NCBI GenBank assembly: GCA_905236735.1
Contig: CAJOOU010000012.1
Span: 1-6,178, forward strand
Direction: 5' to 3'
DNA length: 6,178 nucleotides
From: an uncultured Eubacterium sp.
GTDB taxonomy: Bacteria > Bacillota > Clostridia > Lachnospirales > Lachnospiraceae
The translations under genes were made by a program, and so were the position numbers. Positions within the stretch are counted from its first letter, which is position 1; each line of letters begins with the position of its first letter. Positions 1-5,326 of this stretch are shown in pieces. The notes beneath the pieces were generated by a model. The model saw only the letters and a program-made list of their open reading frames with translations, was not told the DNA's origin and did not search any database.

Positions 1-203
1 AAATGGGATATCCTTTTTTACTTGGAGCTTCGCGAAAATCGGTTATTGGAAATACCTTGAATCTTCCCAAAGATGAAAGAGATGAGGCTACATGCAGTCT
101 TTCTGTTCTGGCGGTAATGGCAGGTTTTTCGTTTGTCAGAGTTCACAACATAAAAGCAAATAAAAGAGCAATAGATATGGCGGAGGCTGTTTTATATGTT
201 TGA
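1..203 (+). CDS. folP: Dihydropteroate synthase, C-terminal fragment (cut by window start)
   Basis: This is the last quarter or so of dihydropteroate synthase, the cytoplasmic enzyme that joins 6-hydroxymethyl-7,8-dihydropterin diphosphate to p-aminobenzoate. The reading frame is open at the left edge (first full codon at position 3), so the ATG at 3 is an internal Met and not a start. About 66 residues are visible. They carry two family signatures: GASRKS (residues 8-13 of the fragment), whose Lys belongs to the pterin site, and VRVHNI (45-50), whose Arg and His belong to the phosphate-binding site at the end of the TIM barrel. Full-length enzymes are usually 260-290 aa, so about 200 residues lie upstream. 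The stop at 201-203 lies inside the next gene, giving an 8-bp overlap with folB-folK and suggesting translational coupling in a folate operon. The assignment is firm; completeness of the upstream part cannot be judged. Confidence 0.93.
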   Translation, partial: MGYPFLLGASRKSVIGNTLNLPKDERDEATCSLSVLAVMAGFSFVRVHNIKANKRAIDMAEAVLYV

Positions 204-966
204 TGAGATTAGAATTGAAGAACTTGAGGTTTTTGCAAAACACGGAGTTTTTCCGGAGGAAAATACTCTGGGACAGAAGTTTCTTGTTAATGTATGTATA
301 AAAACCGATGTTTCAAAAGCTGCTGCCGGTGATGATATTCATTCATCGGTTCATTATGGGAATGTGTGCAGTTATATCTCGGAGTTTATGAGAAACAATA
401 CATTTAAACTCATTGAAACCGTAGCTGAACGCATCGCAATGGGACTTCTTGTTAAATATGATTTGATAAGGGAAATAAGTGTAGAGATAAAGAAACCATG
501 GGCACCTATAGGACTTCCTGTAGAGAGCGTGTCGGTTATGGTAAATCGCTCGTGGCACAGAGCCTTTATTGCTTTGGGGTCGAATATGGGAGATAAAAAC
601 AAGTACTTAAATGATGCGGTTTCAGCTCTTGATAAAGCAGACGGATGTGAGGTAAAAAAGGTTTCTTCTTTCATTGTTACAAAACCTTACGGAAATGTAG
701 AACAGGATGATTTCTTAAACGGCGTTCTTGAACTTAAGACATATCTCAGACCGTATGAACTGCTGGATCTTTTGCACGAGATTGAAAATGCCGCAGGTAG
801 AAAAAGGGTGCGCCGCTGGGGACCGCGCACTTTAGACCTTGATATTCTGCTTTATGATGATATCAGAATGAACGAAGAAAACCTTACAATCCCTCATGCA
901 GATATGAAAAACAGGGATTTTGTTCTTACTCCTTTAAAGGAGATAGCACCATATCTGGTGCTTTAG
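196..966 (+). CDS. folK: Bifunctional dihydroneopterin aldolase / HPPK (FolB-FolK fusion)
   Basis: This 256-aa cytoplasmic protein fuses two consecutive folate enzymes. Residues 1-117 are dihydroneopterin aldolase (FolB), which makes 6-hydroxymethyl-7,8-dihydropterin. E22, Y54, E74 and K100 fall where the active-site residues of the S. aureus-type enzyme are expected (context KHGVFPEEN and IKKPWAPIG). Residues 122-256 are HPPK (FolK), which pyrophosphorylates that product with ATP. This half shows GSNMGD (128-133), the RWGPRTLDLDI block with metal-binding D214 and D216, and IPHADMKNR (232-240) with the conserved His and Arg. Both halves look complete and active. The ATG at 196 is preceded by GGAGG (182-186) at 9-nt spacing, inside folP. 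FolP, encoded just upstream, uses the FolK product, so the three activities are consecutive. The gene ends 6 bp from the convergent lipid kinase gene, with no terminator between them. Confidence 0.95.
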   Translation: MFDEIRIEELEVFAKHGVFPEENTLGQKFLVNVCIKTDVSKAAAGDDIHSSVHYGNVCSYISEFMRNNTFKLIETVAERIAMGLLVKYDLIREISVEIKKPWAPIGLPVESVSVMVNRSWHRAFIALGSNMGDKNKYLNDAVSALDKADGCEVKKVSSFIVTKPYGNVEQDDFLNGVLELKTYLRPYELLDLLHEIENAAGRKRVRRWGPRTLDLDILLYDDIRMNEENLTIPHADMKNRDFVLTPLKEIAPYLVL

Positions 967-972
967 CCGGGG

Positions 973-1908
973 TTATAACAAACGAAGCTGACCGGGAAGA
1001 ATCTCGAATACGACATCTGTCACATCGCCTAAATATTCTCCGTCGGCATGAAGAACATTGGACTTTGATGTGTGTATGGTAATTTTTTTTGACGGCACTA
1101 TATCAAAGCCTTTTAATTTTTTGTGCCTGCCGGCGGCAAGGAGGGGAAGCTTAAGAAAAGCAGCCCATTTTGCAATACCGTGGGCACTTGTAAGGGTAAG
1201 CATTGAGTCTGTACCGTTTGCATCCGGAGCCATTGGAACCCCTCCGCCTTCAGCGAAAAGATTCATGGCAGCCGCAAATATGACCTTGTTTACCGAAAGA
1301 CTTAAAACCGCTGAGTCATCATTATAATATGTGATGTCAAAATCCGAAGTTTCCATCGTAAAAAGGGATGCGACAGTCAGAAGGATGTAGGTGAGATTAC
1401 CGAGGTGAAGCATATTAAGCAGTTTTTTAAGTCCGGAGCTTAAGGCTTTTTTGCATACGATTGCATCAAGTCCAAGACCTGAACTTATGGTGAAAATTCT
1501 CTGCATATTGTCAAAGCTGACAAGGCCAAGGTCTACAGCGGTAAATGTATCTGTGCCGGCGTTATCAAGGATTCTTTCGAGAGCTTTATCGGGAGCAGAC
1601 GGAAGATTGTGTCCCTTTACAAAGTCATTGCCCGAGCCTGTAGGTATTACGGCAAATCTGATATTCTCAAAGCCGGTAATGCCGTTTATTACTTCGTTGA
1701 TTGTACCGTCTCCGCCTACTACGACAATTATTTTGTCGGCATCGTCGAGGGCGCAGATATGTGAGGAAAGCTTTTTGGCATGACCTTCATAATCTGTCTC
1801 ATATGCTTTATACTGAATATTTCTTTCCGATAGTGCCTGGCGGATTAAGCGCCAGTGATTAAGTGCCTTGCCTGTCTGTGATTTGGTATTAACGATAAAA
1901 TATAACAT
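973..1908 (-). CDS. Diacylglycerol kinase family lipid kinase (DagK/YegS type)
   Basis: This 311-aa protein belongs to the soluble, membrane-associating DAGK_cat family (DgkB/YegS/BmrU group), which phosphorylates diacylglycerol or a related lipid with ATP. Visible motifs in order: N-terminal FIVNTKSQTGKA (4-15), the nucleotide-binding VVGGDGTINEVING (63-76), PTGSGNDF (89-96), an SGLGLDA segment (143-149), GGGVPMAPDA (221-230) and the C-terminal ADGEYLG (288-294), whose Asp is in the position of the catalytic base of DgkB. The length is normal (about 290-310 aa). The segment usually reading D-G-x-L after the GGG motif reads DSML here (234-237), a mild departure near the expected metal-linked site. 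A hydrophobic stretch at about 171-184 is typical of the family and is not a clear membrane helix. The start (ATG, complement of 1906-1908) has a GCGAGG-like site just upstream. The gene stands alone on the minus strand; the true substrate cannot be told from sequence. Confidence 0.88.
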   Translation of the reverse strand: MLYFIVNTKSQTGKALNHWRLIRQALSERNIQYKAYETDYEGHAKKLSSHICALDDADKIIVVVGGDGTINEVINGITGFENIRFAVIPTGSGNDFVKGHNLPSAPDKALERILDNAGTDTFTAVDLGLVSFDNMQRIFTISSGLGLDAIVCKKALSSGLKKLLNMLHLGNLTYILLTVASLFTMETSDFDITYYNDDSAVLSLSVNKVIFAAAMNLFAEGGGVPMAPDANGTDSMLTLTSAHGIAKWAAFLKLPLLAAGRHKKLKGFDIVPSKKITIHTSKSNVLHADGEYLGDVTDVVFEILPGQLRLL

Positions 1909-2008
1909 ATGAACCTCGCCTGTTTTAGCATAACTTCTAATTAAATTTATATTATCATATCATAATAAGAGGTTGGGATAATATAACTAAAAAACATAAA
2001 AAAACTCT

Positions 2009-2037
2009 TTGATATAACCACTCCTTCTAATAATTAT
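2009..2037 (+). promoter_or_regulatory. Candidate sigma-A promoter (distal) for ilvN-ilvC
   Basis: TTGATA (2009-2014, 5 of 6 to consensus -35) is followed after 17 bp by AATTAT (2032-2037, 4 of 6 to -10). If used, it gives a leader of about 105 nt before ilvN. That leader shows no T-box, leader peptide rich in branched-chain codons, or terminator hairpin. The region is AT-rich, so chance matches are likely; this is one of two candidates. Confidence 0.33.
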
Positions 2038-2070
2038 AAAAAAAGAGAATAACATATGAAATAATAACTG

Positions 2071-2099
2071 TTGTTTATAAAAAAAAATCGTGGTAAAGT
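2071..2099 (+). promoter_or_regulatory. Candidate sigma-A promoter (proximal) for ilvN-ilvC
   Basis: TTGTTT (2071-2076) and TAAAGT (2094-2099) lie 17 bp apart, with a weak -35 (3 of 6) and a moderate -10 (4 of 6). A start near 2106 would give a leader of about 43 nt ending in the strong GGAGG site. The small palindrome at 2100-2114 would cover the start point, as expected for a repressor site. Confidence 0.3.
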
Positions 2100-2114
2100 A
2101 ATTGTGTTGCAATT
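2100..2114. promoter_or_regulatory. Possible CodY-like operator upstream of ilvN
   Basis: The 15-bp sequence AATTGTGTTGCAATT has perfect 5-bp inverted arms (AATTG/CAATT). Aligned to the CodY consensus AATTTTCNGAAAATT it keeps both AATT ends but has five mismatches in the core. CodY controls branched-chain amino acid synthesis in many Firmicutes, and the location just after a candidate -10 is sensible. The match is weak and could be chance in AT-rich DNA. Confidence 0.2.
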
Positions 2115-2138
2115 ATTTTGCTAAGAAACTTTTATTTT

Positions 2139-2143
2139 GGAGG
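2139..2143 (+). promoter_or_regulatory. Ribosome binding site fixing the ilvN start at 2149
   Basis: GGAGG at 2139-2143 lies 5 nt before the ATG at 2149. An in-frame TTG at 2137 overlaps this site and so cannot be served by it. The ATG at 2149 also gives the expected family N-terminus (MRAQVLSILVQN). Confidence 0.85.
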
Positions 2144-2148
2144 CGGCT

Positions 2149-2649
2149 ATGAGAGCGCAGGTTTTATCTATACTTGTACAAAATACCACAGGAGTTTTAA
2201 ATCGTGTTTCGGGGCTGTTTTCCAGAAGAGGTTATAATATCGAAAGCATTACGGCAGGTGTCACATCAGACCAGAGATTTACCCGTATTACGATTGTGAC
2301 ATCGGGGGATGAGCTTATTATTGAACAGATAGTCAAACAGCTCGCCAAACTTGAAGATGTTGTTGATATTAAAATATTGAAGCGGGATGAGTCGGTTGAA
2401 AGAGAACTTATTCTTATGAAGATTAAGGCTACTGACAAAGACCGTGCTGCCATAGTTTCTACGGCAAATATTTTCAGAGCCAAAATCGTCGATGTTTCGA
2501 GAGATTCCATAGTGATAGAACTTACCGGAAGCAAGAACAAACTCGAGGCATTTTTGCAGCTTATGGACCAGTACAATATTCTAGAACTGGCAAGAACCGG
2601 TGTTACGGCGCTTTCAAGGGGTGCAGACGATGTAAAATATTTTGATTAA
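2149..2649 (+). CDS. ilvN: Acetolactate synthase small (regulatory) subunit
   Basis: This 166-aa protein is the regulatory subunit of acetohydroxyacid synthase, the first common enzyme of valine, leucine and isoleucine synthesis. It stimulates the catalytic IlvB subunit and carries valine feedback inhibition. Residues 4-76 form the ACT domain, with NTTGVLNRVSGLFSRRGYNIES (12-33) closely matching E. coli IlvH. N12, G15 and N30 align, shifted by one, with the valine-site residues N11, G14 and N29, so valine sensitivity is expected. Residues about 82-158 form the usual C-terminal small-subunit domain (ERELILMKIKA onward, ending VTALSRGAD). The length is normal. ilvC follows 19 bp downstream, so the two are very probably one operon. 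The catalytic ilvB is not adjacent and must lie elsewhere; it is neither upstream, where a lipid kinase diverges, nor downstream. Confidence 0.95.
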   Translation: MRAQVLSILVQNTTGVLNRVSGLFSRRGYNIESITAGVTSDQRFTRITIVTSGDELIIEQIVKQLAKLEDVVDIKILKRDESVERELILMKIKATDKDRAAIVSTANIFRAKIVDVSRDSIVIELTGSKNKLEAFLQLMDQYNILELARTGVTALSRGADDVKYFD

Positions 2650-2668
2650 ATTATAGGAGGATATTAAA

Positions 2669-3688
2669 ATGGCAAAGATTTTTTATCAGGAAGACTGTAA
2701 CTTATCTTATTTGGAAGGAAAGACTATTGCGATTATCGGTTACGGCAGCCAGGGACACGCACATGCTCTTAACTTAAAAGAGTCAGGATGCAATGTTATC
2801 ATCGGTCTTTACGAAGGCTCAAAATCCTGGGCAAAAGCCGAAAAGCAGGGTCTTAAGGTTTATACAGCAGCAGAGGCTGCAAAGCAGGCAGACATCATCA
2901 TGATTCTTATTAACGATGAGAAACAGGCGGCTCTTTACAAAAAAGATATTGAGCCAAACCTTGAATCGGGAAATATGCTTATGTTTGCACATGGATTCAA
3001 TATTCACTTCGGATGTATCGTGCCACCTGCAGATGTAGATGTTACAATGATTGCACCTAAGGGACCGGGACACACTGTACGAAGCGAGTACCTTGAGGGC
3101 AAGGGAGTTCCGTGTCTTATCGCTGTAGAACAGGACGCTACAGGAAAGGCTCAGGATATCGCGCTTGCATACGCACTCGGCATCGGCGGAGCGAGAGCAG
3201 GCGTTCTCGAGACAACATTCCGTACAGAGACAGAAACTGACCTCTTTGGTGAGCAGGCTGTACTTTGCGGTGGTGTATGTGCTCTTATGCAGGCAGGTTT
3301 TGAGACACTTGTTGAAGCAGGATATGATGAGAGAAATGCATACTTTGAGTGTATTCACGAGATGAAACTTATTGTAGACCTTATCTATCAGTCAGGTTTT
3401 GCCGGAATGAGATATTCAATTTCAAATACTGCAGAATATGGTGATTACATCACAGGACCTAAGATTATCACAGAGGATACAAAGAAGGCTATGAAGAAAG
3501 TCCTCAGCGATATCCAGGATGGTTCATTTGCTAAGCAGTTCCTTGTAGATATGTCAGATGCAGGTAAGATGGTTCACTTCAGAGCTATGAGAAAGCTTGC
3601 TTCCGAGCATCCGTCAGAGAAAGTCGGAGAGGAAATCAGAAAGCTTTACAGCTGGAATAATGAAGAGGATAAACTCATCAACAACTAA
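2669..3688 (+). CDS. ilvC: Ketol-acid reductoisomerase, class I
   Basis: This 339-aa cytoplasmic enzyme carries out the Mg2+-dependent alkyl shift and NAD(P)H reduction of acetolactate or acetohydroxybutyrate, the second step of branched-chain amino acid synthesis. It is the short class I form. The N-terminal Rossmann domain (about 1-181) has GYGSQGHAHA (24-33). Active-site residues are all visible: H108 in FAHGFN, K131 in APKGPGH, metal ligands D191 and E195 (TDLFGEQ), E227 and E231 (YFECIHE), and S252 (YSISNTAEYG). The cofactor loop reads GLYEGSKSW (46-54), with Tyr48 where many NADPH enzymes have Arg; both Ser residues of the loop are kept. AGGAGG (2655-2660) lies 8 nt before the ATG. Codon use is dominated by a few favoured codons, consistent with high expression. 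It is paired with ilvN and ends at a hairpin (3731-3762). Confidence 0.97.
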   Translation: MAKIFYQEDCNLSYLEGKTIAIIGYGSQGHAHALNLKESGCNVIIGLYEGSKSWAKAEKQGLKVYTAAEAAKQADIIMILINDEKQAALYKKDIEPNLESGNMLMFAHGFNIHFGCIVPPADVDVTMIAPKGPGHTVRSEYLEGKGVPCLIAVEQDATGKAQDIALAYALGIGGARAGVLETTFRTETETDLFGEQAVLCGGVCALMQAGFETLVEAGYDERNAYFECIHEMKLIVDLIYQSGFAGMRYSISNTAEYGDYITGPKIITEDTKKAMKKVLSDIQDGSFAKQFLVDMSDAGKMVHFRAMRKLASEHPSEKVGEEIRKLYSWNNEEDKLINN

Positions 3689-3700
3689 AATAAATTTTAG

Positions 3701-3729
3701 TGGATATTTGTTCACAATATATGTATAAT
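3701..3729 (+). promoter_or_regulatory. Probable sigma-A promoter of the amino acid ABC operon
   Basis: A perfect -10 TATAAT (3724-3729) lies 17 bp after TGGATA (3701-3706, 4 of 6 to the -35 consensus). The expected start, near 3735-3737, falls inside the left arm of the hairpin at 3731-3762. The promoter would separate the transport operon from ilvC, whose stop lies 12 bp before the -35 box. Confidence 0.5.
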
Positions 3730-3730
3730 G

Positions 3731-3762
3731 AATGAGGCAACGATGCATATCGTTGTCTCATT
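3731..3762 (+). terminator. 14-bp hairpin after ilvC: terminator or promoter-proximal stem
   Basis: The arms AATGAGGCAACGAT (3731-3744) and ATCGTTGTCTCATT (3749-3762) pair along all 14 positions with one G-U wobble, around a GCAT loop. The tail is ATCTTTTA, only a modest U-tract. For transcripts coming from ilvC this is a plausible intrinsic terminator. For transcripts started at the TATAAT promoter the stem begins at or just before +1, so it could not fully form and may instead be a DNA operator or a 5'-end element. It ends 9 nt before the AGGAGG of the binding-protein gene. Confidence 0.55.
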
Positions 3763-3771
3763 ATCTTTTAC

Positions 3772-3777
3772 AGGAGG
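3772..3777 (+). promoter_or_regulatory. Ribosome binding site fixing the binding-protein start at 3787
   Basis: AGGAGG at 3772-3777 lies 9 nt before the ATG at 3787 and only 3 nt before the in-frame TTG at 3781. The ATG start also gives a normal lipoprotein signal beginning MKKII, so 3787 is preferred. Confidence 0.8.
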
Positions 3778-3786
3778 AATTTGGAA

Positions 3787-4620
3787 ATGAAAAAGATTAT
3801 TGCAATGCTTCTTATGTGCATGATGGTTTTAGGTCTTTATGCATGCGGAGCAAACAATGAAGAAACTGCAGAAAACGGAGCAGCATCAGAATCAGCCGAG
3901 GCGAGTGCAGAGGCAACAGGAGAGTACGATTTTACAGGTAAGACTGTTGGTGTACAGCTTGGAACAACAGGTGATATCTATGTATCGGATCTTGAAGCAG
4001 AAGGTGTATGTACCGTAGAAAGATATAACAAAGGTACAGATGCGGTTCAGGCTCTTTTGACAGGCAAGATTGACTGTGTTGTAATTGACGAGCAGCCGGC
4101 AAAGGCTTTTGTAGAAAAGAATGACGGTCTTAGCATTTATGCGCAGGAATTTGCTCTTGAAGAGTATGCTATCTGCGTATCAAAGGATAACAGCGACCTT
4201 ACCGAGGCTATTAACGGAGCCCTTGAAGAGCTTAAGGCTGACGGAACTGTAGATCAAATAATTGCAAACTATATCGGAGATGACACAAAAGGAACCTGCC
4301 CATATGAGTCACCGGCAGATGTAGACAGATCAAACGGTACTCTTGTTATGGCTACAAATGCTGCATTTGAGCCGTATGAGTATTATGACGGAACTGAAAT
4401 CACAGGTATAGATGCAGAGCTTGCTCAGGCTATCTGTGACAAGCTTGGATATGAGCTTCAGATAGAGGATATGGAATTTGATTCCATAATCACAGCTGTA
4501 CAGACAGGTAAGGCAGACTTTGGTATGGCAGGAATGACAGTAACAGAAGACAGACTTAAAAACATTGACTTTACCGACACATATACTACAGCTAAACAGG
4601 TAATAATTATTAATAACTAA
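3787..4620 (+). CDS. Amino acid ABC transporter binding lipoprotein, circularly permuted
   Basis: This 277-aa solute-binding lipoprotein captures a polar amino acid for the adjacent permease and ATPase. The signal MKKIIAMLLMCMMVLGLYAC gives lipidation at Cys20, followed by a Glu/Ala/Ser-rich tether (23-46). The two SBP_bac_3 halves are in reversed order. Residues 48-163 match the usual C-terminal part: start of lobe 2, TGKTVGVQLGTTGD; then AVQALLTGKIDCVVIDEQPA; the return hinge, EEYAICVSKDN; and the final helix, ALEELKADGTVDQIIANYIG. After a 20-residue linker, residues 185-277 match the usual N-terminal part: LVMATNAAFEPYEYYDG, ITGIDAELAQAICDKLG, MEFDSIITAVQTGKADF, GMTVTEDRLKNIDFTDTY, ending in the hinge strand AKQVIII. 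Expected ligand contacts R256 (carboxylate), T60/T61 and D101 (amino group) are present, so binding is expected. An intact frame, good ribosome site and signal peptide argue against an assembly fault. Ligand identity cannot be told; a cystine- or glutamine-like polar substrate is only a guess. Confidence 0.92.
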   Translation: MKKIIAMLLMCMMVLGLYACGANNEETAENGAASESAEASAEATGEYDFTGKTVGVQLGTTGDIYVSDLEAEGVCTVERYNKGTDAVQALLTGKIDCVVIDEQPAKAFVEKNDGLSIYAQEFALEEYAICVSKDNSDLTEAINGALEELKADGTVDQIIANYIGDDTKGTCPYESPADVDRSNGTLVMATNAAFEPYEYYDGTEITGIDAELAQAICDKLGYELQIEDMEFDSIITAVQTGKADFGMAGMTVTEDRLKNIDFTDTYTTAKQVIIINN

Positions 4621-4632
4621 TCCCGGAGGATT
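4619..4632 (+). promoter_or_regulatory. Small hairpin holding the ribosome binding site of the permease gene
   Basis: AATCC (4619-4623) and GGATT (4628-4632) are perfect 5-bp arms around CGGA. The Shine-Dalgarno GGAGG (4625-4629) lies in the loop and right arm, and the left arm overlaps the last two bases of the binding-protein stop codon. A ribosome finishing the upstream gene would open the stem, so this could couple permease translation to that of the binding protein. The stem is short and may be weak. Confidence 0.3.
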
Positions 4633-4639
4633 CTTAACC

Positions 4640-5326
4640 TTGAGTGTTTACGCGGACAAATTTTATCAGAGTTTTATAGAAAATGACAGATGGCTTTATA
4701 TTGTAAGCGGTCTTAAAAACACAATTCTTATTACAGCACTTGCACTTTGCATAGGTATTATTATCGGATTTTTAATAGCCATAATCAGGTCTACCCATGA
4801 CAAGCGAGGCGGATTTAATATACTTAATGCAATTTGCAGGATTTATCTTACTGTAATAAGAGGAACGCCTACATTGCTTCAGCTTCTTATCATTTATTAC
4901 TGTGTGCTTGTTTCGGTGCATAATAAGATTGTGATAGCGGCAGTTGCCTTCGGTATAAATTCAGGGGCCTATGTTGCTGAAATAGTAAGAAGCGGTATTA
5001 TGTCTGTTGACGAGGGTCAGTATGAGGCAGGACGGTCTCTTGGACTTAATTATAAAGATACAATGAGACTTATAATCATGCCGCAGGCATTTAAAAATGT
5101 GCTTCCTGCGCTTGGCAATGAGTTTATAACTCTTCTTAAGGAAACTTCCATAAGCGGTTACATCGGCCTTATGGAACTTACCAAAGGCGGAGATATAATC
5201 AGAAGCCAGACTTATATAGCATTTATGCCGCTATTCGGAGTCGCCGCCGTGTATCTTGTACTTGTAATGTTTATAACATTTCTGCTCGGCAAACTGGAAG
5301 TGAGGTTAAGAAACAGTGACAGATAA
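4640..5326 (+). CDS. Polar amino acid ABC transporter permease (HisM/GlnP family)
   Basis: This 228-aa inner-membrane permease belongs to the BPD_transp_1 polar amino acid family. There is one permease gene, so the channel is probably a homodimer. The N-terminal SFIENDRWLYIVSGLKNTI segment is followed by five apparent membrane spans, roughly at 28-49, 68-92, 97-117, 150-177 (more amphipathic) and 194-217. The conserved RGTP (74-77) precedes the second span. The cytoplasmic coupling loop EAGRSLGLN (129-137) with MPQAFKNVLPALGNE (147-161) is the EAA motif that contacts the ATPase. The start is a TTG, served by GGAGG (4625-4629) at 10-nt spacing; no in-frame ATG lies near and the family N-terminus fits this position. 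The gene lies 19 bp after the binding-protein gene and overlaps the ATPase gene by 11 bp. The weak start suggests lower synthesis than the binding protein. Confidence 0.94.
   Translation: MSVYADKFYQSFIENDRWLYIVSGLKNTILITALALCIGIIIGFLIAIIRSTHDKRGGFNILNAICRIYLTVIRGTPTLLQLLIIYYCVLVSVHNKIVIAAVAFGINSGAYVAEIVRSGIMSVDEGQYEAGRSLGLNYKDTMRLIIMPQAFKNVLPALGNEFITLLKETSISGYIGLMELTKGGDIIRSQTYIAFMPLFGVAAVYLVLVMFITFLLGKLEVRLRNSDR

Noticed and set aside
343..674. Two minus-strand open frames inside folB-folK
   Set aside because: They are antisense to a complete, well-conserved fused enzyme, have no ribosome site worth noting and resemble no family.
1058..1783. Plus-strand open frames inside the lipid kinase gene
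   Set aside because: Antisense shadows of a gene with intact motifs; compositions are unlike the real proteins nearby.
1950..1967. TATTAT/ATAATA inverted repeat upstream of the lipid kinase gene
   Set aside because: An all-AT 6-bp stem in AT-rich DNA is expected by chance. TATAAA- and TATGAT-like -10 sequences on the minus strand here lack a convincing -35 partner, so no promoter is called.
2137..2148. TTG start for ilvN four codons upstream
   Set aside because: It overlaps the GGAGG site itself; the ATG at 2149 has proper spacing and gives the family N-terminus.
2038..2148. T-box or attenuator in the ilvN leader
   Set aside because: The leader is at most about 105 nt, with no T-box sequence (TGGNACCGCG), no specifier-like stem and no terminator hairpin before ilvN.
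2819..3358. 179-codon open frame on the minus strand inside ilvC
   Set aside because: It lies wholly antisense to a clear ilvC with all catalytic residues. Its translation is Cys/Ser/Leu-rich with no recognisable family, as expected from the biased codons of ilvC.
3685..3700. Inverted repeat CTAAAAT/ATTTTAG at the ilvC stop as a terminator
   Set aside because: The arms are pure AT apart from one pair, the loop is 2 nt and no U-tract follows; too weak to act as a terminator.
3693..3707. CodY-like box (AATTTTAGTGGATAT) before the transporter promoter
   Set aside because: Only the left half matches the consensus; seven mismatches overall.
3787..4620. Permuted binding protein explained as an assembly error or frameshift
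   Set aside because: One uninterrupted frame carries a good ribosome site, signal peptide and lipobox, both halves keep ligand residues, and the break falls exactly at the hinge. An error would be unlikely to give this.
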